The notes under the pieces were generated by a model. It had not been told where the DNA came from and did not search any database. It worked only from the letters and a program-made list of their open reading frames with translations. Made by a program: the position numbers and the translations under genes. Of a stretch of DNA of 64,000 bases, positions 10,291 through 18,101 are shown piece after piece. Source of the DNA: Salinibacillus kushneri (GTDB lineage Bacteria; Bacillota; Bacilli; Bacillales; Alkalibacillaceae); NCBI RefSeq assembly GCF_900111405.1, contig NZ_FOHJ01000001.1, positions 372,001 through 436,000 on the forward strand, in the 5' to 3' direction. Position 1 is the stretch's first letter, and the number at the start of each line of letters is the position of its first letter.

Positions 10291-10306
10291 TTGATATCGA
10301 TAACAT
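10291..10306. promoter_or_regulatory. LacI-type operator, site 2 (fucA promoter)
   Basis: TTGATATCGATAACAT, an imperfect palindrome with central CG, 42 bp upstream of the fucA start. It matches the consensus of the other three sites at 12 or more of 16 positions. Confidence 0.75.
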
Positions 10307-10316
10307 AGATACTTCA

Positions 10317-10350
10317 TAAAATGGAGGAAGCTCTTATTGAGCAACCTCCA
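10317..10350 (-). terminator. Terminator after the sugar-binding protein gene
   Basis: On the minus strand TGGAGG-TT-GCTC pairs with GAGC-TT-CCTCCA (a TT/TT internal bulge) followed by TTTTA. It separates the ABC operon from fucAKI. Confidence 0.7.
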
Positions 10351-10357
10351 GATATTT

Positions 10358-11347
10358 TTATTCGTAAATAACTTCCTGAATTTCTTCGTCGTCTATATTT
10401 TCCTGATCATACCAGTAATATCCTGTATCAACCACTTCAGGAAGTTCCTTCCCATTAATGGCTTGAACAGCTGCTTTTACAGTTTCATATCCAATCCCTA
10501 CAGGATTCTGAGTAATCGCACCAGCCATTGTTCCATCTTTAATGGCATCAATTTGTGCTTTTCCAGAGTCAAATCCAACAATCGTGATGTCTCCTTCTGC
10601 TCCCATTTCTTTGACAGCATTAACAACACCAATAGCTGAACCTTCATTAGAACCGAAAATACCATCTAAATCCGGATGAGCTTGCATCATGGTTTTCGCA
10701 AGGTCAGTAGATTTCAAATGGTCTCCTCCACCATACTGAACATCTACAATTTCGATGTCAGGATATTCTGACTCCATTTGCTCCAAAAAGCCATCACGAC
10801 GATCTACCCCTGTTACACTCGTCTGGTCGTGGACAACTAATGCTACTTTACCTTCTCCACCAATTAACTCCGCCATATGATCAGCCGCAGCAGCTGCAGC
10901 AGCTTTGTTATTGGTTGAAGCTGTAGTTAACGGAATATCACTATCCACACCAGAGTCAAAAGCAATGACTGGAATTTCTTCCGATTCAGCCTCCTCCAGT
11001 AATGGAGTAGCTGCTTTACTATCTAGGGCAGCAAACCCAATTGCATCAGGATCCTTATCAAGAGCTGACCTCAACATTTCAATTTGTTTATCTACCTGTG
11101 ATTCAGATTCAGGTCCCTCAAACGTAATTTCTACATCAAACTCCTCTGCTGCCTGCTCGGCACCTCTGTTAACAGCTTGCCAGAATTGGTGCTGAAACCC
11201 TTTTGAAACGACCGCAATATATGGCTTATCACTGTCGCCTCCTCCTTCACTATCGCCATTTGAACTTCCAGCTTCATCTTCTCCGCAAGCTACTAAAACA
11301 GCAGTAACAAAAAACAACCCAAACAGTGTTACAAACAATTTTTTCAC
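10358..11347 (-). CDS. Sugar ABC transporter substrate-binding lipoprotein (RbsB-like)
   Basis: 329 residues. A lipoprotein signal ends in VLVAC (Cys 21), followed by a Ser/Gly/Asp-rich linker, then a periplasmic-binding-protein fold with AVVSKGFQHQFWQAVNRGAEQAA, IPVIAFDSGVDS and VGFDSGKAQIDAIKDG. It catches the sugar outside the membrane for the permease and ATPase encoded upstream. The operon order ATPase-permease-binding protein and an operator shared with the fuc genes suggest L-fucose or L-rhamnose as ligand. The ligand is inferred. Confidence 0.9.
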   Translation of the reverse strand: MKKLFVTLFGLFFVTAVLVACGEDEAGSSNGDSEGGGDSDKPYIAVVSKGFQHQFWQAVNRGAEQAAEEFDVEITFEGPESESQVDKQIEMLRSALDKDPDAIGFAALDSKAATPLLEEAESEEIPVIAFDSGVDSDIPLTTASTNNKAAAAAAADHMAELIGGEGKVALVVHDQTSVTGVDRRDGFLEQMESEYPDIEIVDVQYGGGDHLKSTDLAKTMMQAHPDLDGIFGSNEGSAIGVVNAVKEMGAEGDITIVGFDSGKAQIDAIKDGTMAGAITQNPVGIGYETVKAAVQAINGKELPEVVDTGYYWYDQENIDDEEIQEVIYE

Positions 11348-11407
11348 TGAAATTCCCCCTATTTTAAATTTTTATGAAAGCTCCATAAGAATGGAGTTAA
11401 CACTAAA

Positions 11408-12406
11408 TTAAGTATTCCTACGACGTAGAATGTCTGCATAAACGGCAAAGATTACAACAATTCCAATCACAACATCCTGCCATTCTTGTGGAACAGAAAG
11501 AATCCGCAAACCATTTGTTAAAACACTCATAATTAGGGCTCCAATAACGGTACCAACCATGGTTCCTTTACCACCACTAAGAGATGTTCCACCAATAACC
11601 ACAGCTGCGATGGCTTCTAACTCGTATCCCATACCTAAAGCAGGTTGTGCTGAATTCAAACGGGCCGCCATGACCACACCCGCAACCCCAGTAAAAAGAC
11701 CTGCAATCGAATAAATAATAATTTTCCACCTGTTTACATTTACCCCTGAAAGTCGTGTTGATTCTTCATTACTCCCTATCGAAAAGGTATATCTTCCTAT
11801 AACTGTTTTATTTAAAATAATATAGCCAATCGTAGCCATTAAGAAAAATATGAGAACCGCATTCGGAATCTCTATTCCAGGAATAATCGAACCTAATGCA
11901 ACCTGGGTAAATGCAGGCGTATCACTAAAGTAAATCGGTCTTGTTCCAGATATAACAAGGGCAAGACCTGCTGCAATCATCATCATGGCTAAGGTTGCAA
12001 TAAAAGGCGGGATTTTCATCTTCGCTACTGCTGAACCTACTAGAAATCCAGACAGTCCACCTGATAAAATTCCTAATAGAATCCCAATTGGAATAGGCAA
12101 TCCCAAAAATGTAATAAATACACCTGTCATAACCGAACATAACGTCATTGCTGTTCCTATAGATAAATCGATTCCTCCCGTTATTATGACAAGGGTTGTT
12201 CCAAGGGCAAGAATCCCTATCACAGATGTAGAAAGTAATATATTCATAATGTTAGAGAATTCCATGAAGTTCCGTGAGGTAATAGAAAAAAAGAGTATGA
12301 GCACAATTAAACTAGAAAAAGCTAGAATTTGCTGCAATGCTCCTGATTTAAATGGTAATTTGCTTTTCCGTTTCTCTATACCCGGGTTACTAACTTCTGT
12401 TTTCAT
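11408..12406 (-). CDS. Sugar ABC transporter permease (RbsC-like)
   Basis: 332-residue integral membrane protein with about eight to ten hydrophobic segments. The motifs GTTLVIITGGIDLSIGTAM (about residue 70) and GGTSLSGGKGTMVGTVIGAL (about residue 270, the loop contacting the ATPase) are signatures of the ribose-type BPD_transp_2 family. It forms the channel with the ATPase at 12440-13936. Confidence 0.92.
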   Translation of the reverse strand: MKTEVSNPGIEKRKSKLPFKSGALQQILAFSSLIVLILFFSITSRNFMEFSNIMNILLSTSVIGILALGTTLVIITGGIDLSIGTAMTLCSVMTGVFITFLGLPIPIGILLGILSGGLSGFLVGSAVAKMKIPPFIATLAMMMIAAGLALVISGTRPIYFSDTPAFTQVALGSIIPGIEIPNAVLIFFLMATIGYIILNKTVIGRYTFSIGSNEESTRLSGVNVNRWKIIIYSIAGLFTGVAGVVMAARLNSAQPALGMGYELEAIAAVVIGGTSLSGGKGTMVGTVIGALIMSVLTNGLRILSVPQEWQDVVIGIVVIFAVYADILRRRNT

Positions 12407-12439
12407 TTTTTAAACCCCCAATATGTTTGTAGTGTTGTG

Positions 12440-13936
12440 TTAACCAATTCTTTGTGTTGCGTACGTCATAATCTCTTCTTGTGTAGCGCTTTCATTTTTG
12501 AGTTCTCCAGTTATTCTCCCTTCACACATAACAATTACACGGTGGCTCATCCGTAAGATTTCCGGAAGTTCAGAGGAAATCATGATAATCGCTTTTCCTT
12601 GTGCTGCAAGATCATTTAACAGTTTATAAATTTCACCTTTAGCACCTATATCAATACCTCTAGTAGGTTCATCAAATATTAAAATGTCGGAATCTCTGGT
12701 TAGCCATTTTCCAATAACCACTTTCTGCTGATTTCCACCTGAAAGAAGCCTTACTTCCTGGTTTACACTTGGCGTTTTAATATTCAGCTGTTCTACCATT
12801 TCTTTTGACTGCTGCTCCATAGCTTTTTGTTTTGTCAAGCCCACACTACCAACAAATGAATCCATACTCGCAATACCAATATTTGTTTTGACGTCCATAT
12901 CAAGCATTAGTCCGAACCGTTTTCGATCCTCGGATAAATAGCCAATTCCATGTTTAACAGCTTCCTTAGGTGATTTTATTTTTACTTGTTTTCCATTTCG
13001 GTAAATCTCACCGGAATCGATTGAATCTGCCCCAAAAATGGCTCTTGCTACTTCTGTTCTTCCAGCTCCCATCAGCCCGGCAAATCCCAGTATTTCACCT
13101 TTTTTCAATTGAAAATTAATGTCTTTAAGTACTCCCTCACGATTGAGATTTTTTACCTCAAGCAAGACTTCATTAGAACCGGTTATTGATTTTGGCTCTG
13201 ATGATTCATAGATTTCCCTTCCAACCATAAGAGAAATAATTTTATCAATTGTTGTCTCATCTGTGTCCACGGTGTCGATATATTCACCGTCACGCATAAC
13301 TGTTATACGGTCTGTAACCCTTTTTAATTCTTCCATTCGGTGGGAAATATAGATAATCCCGACTCCATCCTGTTTTAATTGCTCAACGATTTTAAAAAGT
13401 GTTTTAATTTCAGAATCCGTCAGAGCTGCTGTTGGTTCATCCATTACAAGTACTTTCGATTGAAAGGAAAGTGCTTTAGCAATTTCAACCATTTGCTGTT
13501 GAGCTACCGATAGATTGGAAATATATTCAGTAGGATCCAGATTAAGATTTAATTGCTCAAATAACTCTCTCGCTTCTTGATTAAGTTTCTTTTCATCTAC
13601 AAATAGTTTGAAAAATTTTCGAGGTTCTCTTCCGATAAAAATGTTTTGGGCAACTGTTAAATCCTGTGCCAAATTTAATTCCTGATGGATAATACTAATT
13701 CCCAACTCTTGTGCTTCCTTCGTATTGGCTACATTTATTTCTTCACCCTGATAAATAACCTTTCCCTCATCCTTTTCATAAATTCCGGTTAATATCTTCA
13801 TTAACGTTGACTTACCTGCTCCATTTTCACCAACAAGAGCGTGAATCTCACCTGCCTTTAACTCAAGCTGAACATTAGTCAGAGCTTGCACACCGGGAAA
13901 GCCTTTATAAATTCCCTTCATTGTTAATAAACTCAC
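12440..13936 (-). CDS. Sugar ABC transporter ATP-binding protein with two ABC domains (RbsA-like)
   Basis: About 498 residues holding two ABC cassettes. The first has Walker A GENGAGKSTLMKIL, LSVAQQQMVEIAKAL and VLVMDEPTAALTD; the second has the degenerate Walker A GLMGAGRTE and the intact LSGGNQQKVVIGKWL signature, as usual for RbsA/XylG/MglA. A GTG at 13936 is preferred over the one at 13945 because AAGGTGA lies at the right distance. First gene of the importer operon; an operator and a cre-like site lie upstream. Confidence 0.92.
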   Translation of the reverse strand: MSLLTMKGIYKGFPGVQALTNVQLELKAGEIHALVGENGAGKSTLMKILTGIYEKDEGKVIYQGEEINVANTKEAQELGISIIHQELNLAQDLTVAQNIFIGREPRKFFKLFVDEKKLNQEARELFEQLNLNLDPTEYISNLSVAQQQMVEIAKALSFQSKVLVMDEPTAALTDSEIKTLFKIVEQLKQDGVGIIYISHRMEELKRVTDRITVMRDGEYIDTVDTDETTIDKIISLMVGREIYESSEPKSITGSNEVLLEVKNLNREGVLKDINFQLKKGEILGFAGLMGAGRTEVARAIFGADSIDSGEIYRNGKQVKIKSPKEAVKHGIGYLSEDRKRFGLMLDMDVKTNIGIASMDSFVGSVGLTKQKAMEQQSKEMVEQLNIKTPSVNQEVRLLSGGNQQKVVIGKWLTRDSDILIFDEPTRGIDIGAKGEIYKLLNDLAAQGKAIIMISSELPEILRMSHRVIVMCEGRITGELKNESATQEEIMTYATQRIG

Positions 13937-13960
13937 CGCTATCACCTTCTCTCACATATA

Positions 13961-13976
13961 TTGTTATCGGTAACAA
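13961..13976. promoter_or_regulatory. LacI-type operator, site 3 (ABC importer promoter)
   Basis: TTGTTATCGGTAACAA, a near-perfect palindrome 24 bp upstream of the ATPase start codon. Confidence 0.85.
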
Positions 13977-14063
13977 AATGAGGTAAAAAAACAACTGAAA
14001 ACCACCCACATAGATTTCATAGTCTACAAAAGTTTTCATTTCAGATCATCTTCACACAGCGTT

Positions 14064-14077
14064 TGTAAGCACTTTCA
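14064..14077. promoter_or_regulatory. cre-like site for CcpA upstream of the ABC importer
   Basis: Read on the minus strand this is TGAAAGTGCTTACA, one base from TGAAAGCGCTTACA, a consensus catabolite-responsive element. It lies about 130 bp before the rbsA-like gene and suggests glucose repression of uptake. Confidence 0.6.
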
Positions 14078-14170
14078 TAGTACTTTAGTACGTATTCGAT
14101 TGTTGCCATAAATTATAGCGAATAAGCAGGAAAAAATCAATATATTTTTGTAAAATTTTTAATATTAAAA

Positions 14171-14821
14171 CTATTTGTTTTGGATATAGTTTTGCCAGTC
14201 CTCGTTAAATTGATCTAACCCCATATCCGTAAGAGGAGATTGAAACATCTTATTCAATACATCATAAGACATCGTCACCGCATCTGCACCTGCATGAACT
14301 AAATCGACAACCGTTTGAGGACTTTTAATGCTTGCACCTATTATTTTGGTTGAAGAGTTTAGATTTTGAAAGACAGATTTAGCCTCTTTAATAAATCTTT
14401 TTCCATCCAGACTATAATTGTCGGTTCTGCCTACATAAGGACTGATATAGGCTACGTTTGCCTTTGCCGCCAGAATCACTTGTGAGAGCGAATAAACAAG
14501 GGTGAAATTCACTTCAATGTTCTTTTTAACAAGTTCACCAGCTGCTACCAGCCCCTCAAAATTCATAGGAATTTTAATAACTGTATCCTTTGTCCAGCCA
14601 CTCATTTCAATGGCTTGATGGTACATTTCTTCAGCATTCTCACCTGTTACCTGACACCACACCTTACCATCTATTAGCCTTCCAATTTGCTTGATTTTGG
14701 TTTCGAAGGATTCGCTTTGTTTAGCAATAATACTTGGATTGGTCGTAATTCCATCTAAAAATTGAAGTCTTGATACTTTTTGAATTTCTTCTGTATTTGC
14801 TGAATCTAAATATAATTCCAT
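14171..14821 (-). CDS. Transaldolase-like / fructose-6-phosphate aldolase (FSA) family protein
   Basis: 216 residues, the short FSA/TalC subfamily rather than full-length transaldolase. Seen are LYLDSANTEEIQ at the start, GITTNPSI, VIKIPMNFEGLVA with the likely Schiff-base lysine, and AYISPYVGRTDN. Such enzymes make or break C3-C4 bonds using dihydroxyacetone, glyceraldehyde or hydroxyacetone. It lies last in an operon with an FGGY kinase and FucU. The physiological substrate is unknown; it may retro-aldol cleave the product of the neighbouring kinase. Confidence 0.85.
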   Translation of the reverse strand: MELYLDSANTEEIQKVSRLQFLDGITTNPSIIAKQSESFETKIKQIGRLIDGKVWCQVTGENAEEMYHQAIEMSGWTKDTVIKIPMNFEGLVAAGELVKKNIEVNFTLVYSLSQVILAAKANVAYISPYVGRTDNYSLDGKRFIKEAKSVFQNLNSSTKIIGASIKSPQTVVDLVHAGADAVTMSYDVLNKMFQSPLTDMGLDQFNEDWQNYIQNK

Positions 14822-14844
14822 ACGGATTCCTCCTGATTATCCAA

Positions 14845-16365
14845 TTATTTACTTAACTCCTTATAGATTGGAACCAAACTTTTATACGACTTTACAAATA
14901 ATGGATACACTTTATTGTAAACCTCTAAGTTGTCCTGATTTGGAGTATAATGATGTTGTTGTTGAACCCATTTCTTGGATACACTGAAATCCTTAATTAA
15001 TCCTGTACCTACTCCACCAGCTATGGCAGCGCCCATTGAGGTAATCTCATCTAATAATTGAGGAATTCGAATGTTGACACCGTATATGTCCGCTAGCATT
15101 TGTCTCCAAAGAGAACTTGTTGCTCCACCTCCGAAAACCCACATATCTTTAGCACGAACTCCATTTTCTCTAAAAGTATCTAATATAACTCGTAAATTCA
15201 TCGTAATTCCCTCAAGTATTGCCCGGACCATGTCCCCTCGATTATGTTTAATATTTAATCCGATAAATGCACCTTTTGCCTTAGGATTCCACCAGGGTGA
15301 ACGCTCTCCCATCATATAAGGTAAAAAAAGTAACTGATTGGAACCAGGCTGAGATGTAGATGCCTCTCTGTTCATCAGATCATAGATGGTCTCATTTGGC
15401 TCTAGGTGATTCTCCTCATTACGGAAAATCCTGTCTCCCATCCACTGGAAGGAAGCACCGGCAGCCTGCATCGTACCACATGGCAAATATTTACAATCAT
15501 CCAGATGAACAAAAGTAAAGGTCCTCATTTCTTTATCGTAAATCGGTTCTGTACTACTTAATGAAATCCAGGATGAGGAACCAATATAATTGAAGATGTC
15601 GCCCTCATCAACAATGCCTGCACCTACTGCAGCACAACTTCCATCACCACCGCCCATAACAACAGGAGTATCAGGAGATAAACCTGTCTCTTCCGCAGCC
15701 TTCGAGGTCACTTCTCCAATTATGTGTGATGAAGGGTACAGATCGGGAAGCTTGTCAATGTCGATTTCCCACTCTTCAATAATTTCTTCTGACCACTTTT
15801 TATTCGAAATATCCAGCAAATTCATACCGCTCGCATCAGAAAAGTCTGTTCCGAATTTACCTGTCAGTTTATATATAAGATAATCTTTGACATGTAAATG
15901 CTTATAAGTAGCTTGATAAATTTCAGGCTGATGATTTTTAATCCACACAATTTTTGATCCAGAGTAAGAAGAACTAATTCGATGACCCGTAATTTGATAA
16001 ACTTTTTCTAAACCTAATCTATGACGGAGATGATCAGCTTCCTGTTCAGCACGCATATCAGCCCAGATTATGGCTTTACGTAGGAGGTTTCCATTGTAAT
16101 CTACTGAAACAACTCCCTGCATTTGCGCACTAAAGGAAACGCTTTCAATTTGACTGGTACGGATACCGCTTTGCTCAATGAGTTGTTTGGTTGATACACA
16201 AACAGCTTGCCACCAATCTTCAGGTTCCTGTTCAGCCCAACCCACTTCAGGATAATAAGTGGGGTACTTGTAGCTTATACTAGCTATTAACTCCCCGTAT
16301 TGACTATATAAAGTCGCTTTATTCCCTGTTGTACCAATGTCATGCGCTAACAAAAATCTGGTCAT
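14845..16365 (-). CDS. FGGY-family carbohydrate kinase, xylulokinase-like
   Basis: 506 residues. N-terminal LLAHDIGTTGNKATLYS is the ATP-binding phosphate-1 motif; YYPEVGWAEQEPEDWW, FSAQMQGVV, GGGDGSCAAVGAG and WVFGGGATSSLW are typical of the XylB branch. It is distinct from the two RhaB-like kinases in the window and would phosphorylate a ketopentose or deoxyketose. Operon context (FucU upstream, FSA-like aldolase downstream) suggests a third isomer branch rather than simple xylose use, as no xylose isomerase is present. Confidence 0.85.
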   Translation of the reverse strand: MTRFLLAHDIGTTGNKATLYSQYGELIASISYKYPTYYPEVGWAEQEPEDWWQAVCVSTKQLIEQSGIRTSQIESVSFSAQMQGVVSVDYNGNLLRKAIIWADMRAEQEADHLRHRLGLEKVYQITGHRISSSYSGSKIVWIKNHQPEIYQATYKHLHVKDYLIYKLTGKFGTDFSDASGMNLLDISNKKWSEEIIEEWEIDIDKLPDLYPSSHIIGEVTSKAAEETGLSPDTPVVMGGGDGSCAAVGAGIVDEGDIFNYIGSSSWISLSSTEPIYDKEMRTFTFVHLDDCKYLPCGTMQAAGASFQWMGDRIFRNEENHLEPNETIYDLMNREASTSQPGSNQLLFLPYMMGERSPWWNPKAKGAFIGLNIKHNRGDMVRAILEGITMNLRVILDTFRENGVRAKDMWVFGGGATSSLWRQMLADIYGVNIRIPQLLDEITSMGAAIAGGVGTGLIKDFSVSKKWVQQQHHYTPNQDNLEVYNKVYPLFVKSYKSLVPIYKELSK

Positions 16366-16395
16366 TATGTTATCCTCCCTCTGAAAGCAAGTCGC

Positions 16396-16845
16396 TTACC
16401 GATTTCCTATCCCATCATCTGTAACGACTCCTTTTTTAATAATCATATTTGCGTACAATGCCTCTTCTCCAGAGGAAACAACAGCAAATGCCTGTTTTGA
16501 ACGCTCATAAAAGTCATATCGATCCAGAAATTGAAATTTTTTAAACTGAGGTTCATATTTTTGAATAACAGACAGATATTCTTCCCAAATCGTCGGCTTT
16601 ACGTTATCCCCTTCCACAACCTGCATGAGTGAAACAGCATGTGTACTATATGTATCCAAAGGAAAAAACTTCATAATTCCGTTTAATAAATCTAATGTTT
16701 GATGTCCATCTGCCCTTACTACTCGCTGCGAATAGGTCTCGGCTGGAAAATTCCCATCTGCCAGTACAATCTCATCTCCATGACCCATTGATAATAGCGC
16801 TTTCATTAAATCAGGAGAAATAACCTTTGGGATTCCCTTTAGCAT
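16396..16845 (-). CDS. fucU: RbsD/FucU-family sugar mutarotase
   Basis: 149 residues from the ATG at 16845, which has GAGGAGGTG in front; the longer TTG-start reading runs through that ribosome binding site and is rejected. MLKGIPKVISPDLMKALLSM and GHGDEIVLADGNFPAET match the FucU family, decameric proteins that interconvert alpha and beta anomers of L-fucose. First gene of the operon, directly behind a promoter and an almost perfect LacI-type operator. Confidence 0.9.
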   Translation of the reverse strand: MLKGIPKVISPDLMKALLSMGHGDEIVLADGNFPAETYSQRVVRADGHQTLDLLNGIMKFFPLDTYSTHAVSLMQVVEGDNVKPTIWEEYLSVIQKYEPQFKKFQFLDRYDFYERSKQAFAVVSSGEEALYANMIIKKGVVTDDGIGNR

Positions 16846-16863
16846 AATACACCTCCTCAATAA

Positions 16864-16879
16864 TTGTTAGCGATAACAA
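16864..16879. promoter_or_regulatory. LacI-type operator, site 4 (fucU promoter)
   Basis: TTGTTAGCGATAACAA, an almost perfect palindrome immediately downstream of the -10 box, where a bound repressor would cover the transcription start. Confidence 0.88.
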
Positions 16880-16880
16880 A

Positions 16881-16909
16881 AGTGTAAACTAGTTTCCTTG
16901 ATTTATCAA
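16881..16909 (-). promoter_or_regulatory. Promoter of the fucU operon
   Basis: TTGATA (16909-16904), 17-bp spacer, TACACT (16886-16881) on the minus strand; a good sigma-A promoter followed at once by the operator at 16864-16879. Confidence 0.75.
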
Positions 16910-16921
16910 GATTAAATTCAG

Positions 16922-16969
16922 AAAAATAAAAAAATAGGAGTTCGGATTCCTTCCCTGAAACTCCTATTT
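16922..16969 (-). terminator. Rho-independent terminator downstream of argB and the small ORF
   Basis: AAATAGGAGTTTC pairs with GAACTCCTATTT across a 13-base loop, followed on the minus strand by a T-rich run (TTTTTATTTTT). It ends transcription coming from the argB/small ORF side. Confidence 0.88.
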
Positions 16970-17086
16970 ACTGGCAAATCCATTATTATCAATTTGTAAT
17001 CACCCGCACTAGCTCAGCTCATTTCCCTCTGCCTGCTCATTTGAGAAAATAGAAGCTCCTGGTAAATAGATTTGACTGTTGAAAGA

Positions 17087-17176
17087 TTACAAAAAGCCCA
17101 CAATTAAGCCTAAAAACGCACCTATCGTCCCACCGACCACGAAAGATTTGAAAGAAATATTTTCAGGATCAATCAT
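17087..17176 (-). CDS. Small hydrophobic protein, 29 residues (unknown)
   Basis: An ATG at 17176 with GGGGGAG about 8 bases upstream opens a 29-codon frame: a short polar start (MIDPENISFK) then one membrane span, VVGGTIGAFLGLIVGFL, rich in small-xxx-small spacing. It ends before the terminator at 16922-16969 and follows argB by about 135 bp. It looks like a single-pass membrane peptide. Function unknown; no antitoxin RNA or other partner was recognised. Confidence 0.5.
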   Translation of the reverse strand: MIDPENISFKSFVVGGTIGAFLGLIVGFL

Positions 17177-17309
17177 TCCCGAACTCCCCCTTTCGAAGAA
17201 GCTGTACTTGATCCAAACACCTGGAACTTTTTGTATCTTTCTTTCTCCTCGTATTCTAACATATTTACTAAATTTTAAGACTTATAATCTTCAAATTTTC
17301 TCTATAAAA

Positions 17310-18089
17310 TTACAACACTACCTGAGTTCCAACTGAGCGCCCCTCACTAAAAGAAATAAGACTATCCTTCTCTGTACCATCTAATATGACGACTTTCGGT
17401 ACTTTATACATCAGAGCATCAAAGGCGGATTGGATTTTAGGAATCATTCCCTCTTTTATCACTCCCTCTTCAATCATTCCTTTAGCTTCAGCCTCCGATA
17501 TATGTGTCAGTACTCTTTTAACACCATTCTCCTCTCGATATATCCCTGGAATATTACTGACAAAACAGAGCTTACCTCCTAAAGCTTTGGCAATTGCAGC
17601 TGCAGCTATGTCACCATTGATGTTATACCGTTCGCCATTGGATCCAATACCTAAAGGTGAGATGACAGGAATCAAATTATCCTGGATAAGGGGTTGTAAT
17701 ACATCTTTATTAACTGATTCTACTTGCCCAACCAAGCCCAGCTTCCTATTCTCTACTTGTTTGGCTTGTAATAAATCACCGTCAACACCGCTTATCCCGA
17801 TGGCTCGCCCACCAGCCTGCTTAATGTTTCGTACCACTTGTTTATTCACCTTTCCACTCAATACCATTTCCACAACATCAAGGACCTCACTTGTCGTTTT
17901 CCTCATCCCATTTACAAAAGTCGTTTCAACGGCTAAGTCCGAAAGCATCTGGGTGATCAGCGGGCCTCCACCATGAACAATAATCGGTTGCCATTCCTTG
18001 CTTTCCTGTAATTTGACGACATCCTGATAAAACGCAGAAGGGAGTTCTTCTAATACACTTCCTCCGAATTTAATAATCACGGTATTCAT
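17310..18089 (-). CDS. argB: Acetylglutamate kinase
   Basis: 259 residues from the ATG at 18089, preceded by AGGTGG; the longer GTG start would cover that site. IIKFGGSVLEE, IIVHGGGPLITQML, NGMRKTTSEVL and INGDIAAAAIAKAL are amino-acid-kinase-family motifs of ArgB. It phosphorylates N-acetyl-L-glutamate in arginine synthesis. It follows argJ with a 12-bp gap. No argD, carAB or argF follows here, unlike the B. subtilis operon. Confidence 0.94.
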   Translation of the reverse strand: MNTVIIKFGGSVLEELPSAFYQDVVKLQESKEWQPIIVHGGGPLITQMLSDLAVETTFVNGMRKTTSEVLDVVEMVLSGKVNKQVVRNIKQAGGRAIGISGVDGDLLQAKQVENRKLGLVGQVESVNKDVLQPLIQDNLIPVISPLGIGSNGERYNINGDIAAAAIAKALGGKLCFVSNIPGIYREENGVKRVLTHISEAEAKGMIEEGVIKEGMIPKIQSAFDALMYKVPKVVILDGTEKDSLISFSEGRSVGTQVVL

Positions 18090-18101
18090 ACTCAGCACCA
18101 C

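Noticed and set aside
16864-16879. Reading the fucU operator as a CcpA cre box
   Set aside because: TGTTAGCGATAACA departs from the TGNAANCGNTNNCA pattern at the AA and fits the four-site LacI set better.
17386-17976. Long plus-strand open frame of 196 codons opposite argB
   Set aside because: It is antisense to a clear acetylglutamate kinase gene, has no ribosome binding site and reads like a frame shadow.
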